Assembly: GCA_000482145.1 (NCBI GenBank)
Contig: AUXH01000390.1
Span: 1 to 18,673 of the forward strand
Direction of reading: 5' to 3'
Length of the DNA: 18,673 nt
Source: Strigomonas culicis
Lineage: Eukaryota; Euglenozoa; Kinetoplastea; Trypanosomatida; Trypanosomatidae
Positions 16,669-18,673 of this stretch are shown here, piece after piece; positions within the stretch are counted from its first letter, which is position 1, and each line of letters opens with the position of its first letter. Below the pieces are notes generated by a model that worked only from the letters and a program-made list of their open reading frames with translations, had not been told where the DNA came from and ran no database searches. Made by a program: the position numbers and the translations under genes.

Positions 16669-16723
16669 CTTGTCGATGTCTATTTTTTTTTAGTTTTGAA
16701 CAATTAGGAGTAAAGTAATAATA

Positions 16724-16762
16724 CTACGCGAAAGGTAAAGAAAGCAAAAAGAGAGAAAGAGG
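16724..16762 (-). promoter_or_regulatory. Predicted spliced-leader acceptor for the EF-hand gene
   Basis: A good pyrimidine tract (about 16731-16762, minus strand) is followed by the first AG at 16724-16725, leaving a 55-base 5'UTR. It is one of the clearest splice signals in the window. Confidence 0.6.
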
Positions 16763-17744
16763 TCCAGATGATATTGAAACTAGCGACCATGTACATAGGA
16801 TGGGTCAACAAAAAGAGAGAGGCAATATAAAATGCATCTCAAGCACTGACAAATCAGGAAGGATGAGTGTCTTCGTACGACTCCTTTTTTTTTCTTTTGG
16901 TTTTTCTTGTTTTCCATTTATTTCGTTTCACTTGCATTAAGTGTTGCTTGCTCTTTGGCACCACACCACTGCTTGTGGCGTAAAAGTGGCAATCATAAAT
17001 CAGCACTGAGGGTGATCTTCGTATAAGTCTATTGTTAACACCAGAAGCACAACAACCAAAAAGTCCACGTCATAACATGATCTATTGAAGTACAAAAAAA
17101 CTCATCATAGAAACACGATGAGGTCGTACGAGCAATTACTGTTATAACAAGGAAAACGAATAGTAGATAGAGATAAGTTCTTTTTTTTTGATGTTATGTT
17201 AAATCATGCAACACTGAATGATATCAAAGAAAACTGAATAAACGAAGAAACGAAAGTGTTTTTCTTTTTATTATTAATGAACTCGTTTTTCCTTTTGCGA
17301 AACAAATGATAATTGTTTAAAGTCAGTATTTTTTTTTATTTATGTTATGTATATATGAATGAATAAACAGAAACAAAAAAAAGTGAGGGTCCGGAAAGAA
17401 GAAGAAAAGACAAAACTATCTGAAAAGAAAAAAAAAGCACAAGAAAACAAACAGCTGGAGAGCCTGCGGATCATTTACAATATTTATCTTGTAGAACTAT
17501 CGTACATGACTTGTCAGAAGACGGACGCGATTTTTCTCAGCTTGCAGTTCCTTTTATTGTTTTTTTTTTTTCATCGCTTGCACATCATTGAATGTCATTC
17601 AAATAAATAAACACACTCTTCCGTGCAGCAATGACAATTATACGTTATAATTATTATCTTTATACGGTTCCTGTGTATATATTACACACAGTTTCCAAAT
17701 TATATACTTTGATTTACCTTTCAACGAAGAAAGCATCCATTCGT
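16763..17744. other. Longest spacer in the window: AT-rich, probable acetyl-CoA synthetase 3'UTR
   Basis: Nearly 1 kb without a convincing gene; the whole intergenic distance is 1076 bases. It is A/T-rich with many A8-10 and T8-10 runs. A plus-strand open frame at 17359-17610 encodes a Lys/Glu/Gln-rich then Phe-rich product of low complexity and is rejected. A short inverted repeat (17671-17691) lies about 54 bases after the synthetase stop codon. I found no tRNA or snoRNA signature by eye. Confidence 0.65.
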
Positions 17745-18673
17745 TCACTCGCGATGGACCCAAGTCTTCTGGGACTCCTGCAGCTCCTCGACGACGCCGG
17801 GGTTCACCATCGTGCTGATGTCACCGAACTCGCCGACCTGGCCGGCCGCGATCTTGCGCAGCACGCGGCGCACGATCTTGCCGGAGCGCGTCTTGGGCAG
17901 ACCGGTCTGCGCGGGGTGGATGTAGTCCGGCGTGGCGAGGGGCCCGATGATCTTGCGCACGGTGGCCTTGACCTCCGCCAGCAGCTTCGGCGTGATGTCG
18001 GTGCCATCGTGGAAGGTGACGTACACGTAGATGCTCTCGCCCTTGATGTCGTGCGGCACGCCGACGACGGCGCTCTCCACCACGGCCGGGTGGCTGTTGA
18101 CCGCGTCCTCCACCTCGCTCGTGCCGATGCGGTGGCCGCTCACGTTGAGCACATCGTCCACGCGCCCCGTGATCCAGATGTAGCCGTCCGCGTCGCGCTG
18201 CGCGCCGTCGCCGGTCATGTAGTAGCCGTCGGCCGCGAAGTAGGTCGCCTCGTAGCGGTCGTGGTCGTTGTAGATGGTGCGCGCGATGCCGGGCCACGGC
18301 TTCTCGATGGTGAGGAGACCGTCCACCACGCCCTCCTTCTTCTTGTGCGTCATGGGGTCGAGGATGGCGGGCACGATGCCGAAGAAGGGCAGCGTCGCGC
18401 TGCCGGGCTTCTGCGGCGTGCAGCCGGGCAGCGGCGTCACCATGTGGCCGCCCGTCTCGGTCTGCCACCACGTGTCGACAATGTCGACGTGGCGCTCGCC
18501 GACCGTCTCGTAGTACCAGCGCCACGCCTCGGCGTTGATGGGCTCGCCGACGGTCCCGAGCACGCGCAGGGAGCTGCGGTTGCACTTGGTCACGTGCTCG
18601 TCGCCCAGCTGCATGAGCGAGCGGATGGCCGTGGGCGCCGTGTAGAAGAGCGACACGTGGTGCTTCTCCACGA
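17745..18673 (-). CDS. ACS: Acetyl-CoA synthetase (AMP-forming), C-terminal part
   Basis: The 3' part of the gene, 309 codons plus a partial one, ending in TGA at 17745-17747. The 5' end lies beyond the window; no start is visible, because the frame is still open at 18673 and the first in-window codons ([17 protein letters not shown]) are mid-protein. Roughly the first half of a family-typical 650-700 residue enzyme is missing. Diagnostic ANL-superfamily motifs are present: [26 protein letters not shown], the hinge [13 protein letters not shown], and the C-terminal [11 protein letters not shown], whose Lys is the adenylation lysine that is acetylated in bacterial enzymes. It converts acetate, ATP and CoA to acetyl-CoA, AMP and PPi; in trypanosomatids this feeds cytosolic lipid synthesis. 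No PTS1 (ends H-R-E). Confidence 0.95.
   Translation of the reverse strand, partial: VEKHHVSLFYTAPTAIRSLMQLGDEHVTKCNRSSLRVLGTVGEPINAEAWRWYYETVGERHVDIVDTWWQTETGGHMVTPLPGCTPQKPGSATLPFFGIVPAILDPMTHKKKEGVVDGLLTIEKPWPGIARTIYNDHDRYEATYFAADGYYMTGDGAQRDADGYIWITGRVDDVLNVSGHRIGTSEVEDAVNSHPAVVESAVVGVPHDIKGESIYVYVTFHDGTDITPKLLAEVKATVRKIIGPLATPDYIHPAQTGLPKTRSGKIVRRVLRKIAAGQVGEFGDISTMVNPGVVEELQESQKTWVHRE

Noticed and set aside
17359..17610. 83-codon plus-strand frame in the longest spacer
   Set aside because: Lys/Glu/Gln-rich then Phe-rich product encoded by poly(A)/poly(T) runs, on the strand opposite to all genes, with no protein-like features.

Overview
The window looks like nuclear DNA of a kinetoplastid (trypanosomatid). 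All eight protein genes lie head to tail on the minus strand with no introns and no strand switch. Coding DNA is very GC-rich, while the spacers are AT-rich. Upstream of most start codons there is a pyrimidine tract followed by an AG, the layout expected for a polycistronic unit whose mRNAs are separated by spliced-leader trans-splicing. I cannot place it below family level. Splice sites were read by eye only.

In transcription order (high to low coordinates) the genes are: (1) an acetyl-CoA synthetase cut by the window edge, 17745-18673; (2) an EF-hand protein with a basic Ser/Arg-rich insert, 15784-16668; (3) a 1357-residue protein whose N-terminal half resembles cytosolic phospholipase A2 (cPLA2) with a degraded active site, 11419-15492; (4) an XRN-family 5'-3' exoribonuclease, 8282-11134; (5) an ABHD11-like alpha/beta hydrolase, 6599-7873; (6) a 922-residue modular protein with a C2-like N-terminus, coiled coil, FDPF motifs, Pro/Gln repeats and a conserved-looking C-terminal domain, 3312-6080; (7) and (8) two tandem, diverged Gfo/Idh/MocA-family oxidoreductases, 1436-2719 and 51-1145.

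As usual for such arrays, the genes do not form one pathway. Acetyl-CoA synthetase, the cPLA2-like protein and the hydrolase touch acyl/lipid metabolism, but co-transcription in these organisms is not evidence of shared function. The only locally meaningful pair is the oxidoreductase duplication.

The most unusual items are the cPLA2-like probable pseudoenzyme with a large orphan C-terminal region, and the C2/coiled-coil/FDPF protein, which has the build of a lineage-specific endocytic adaptor. I saw no tRNA, rRNA, transposon, CRISPR array or other mobile element. Spacers over 300 bases hold only UTR-like AT-rich sequence, splice signals and simple repeats.
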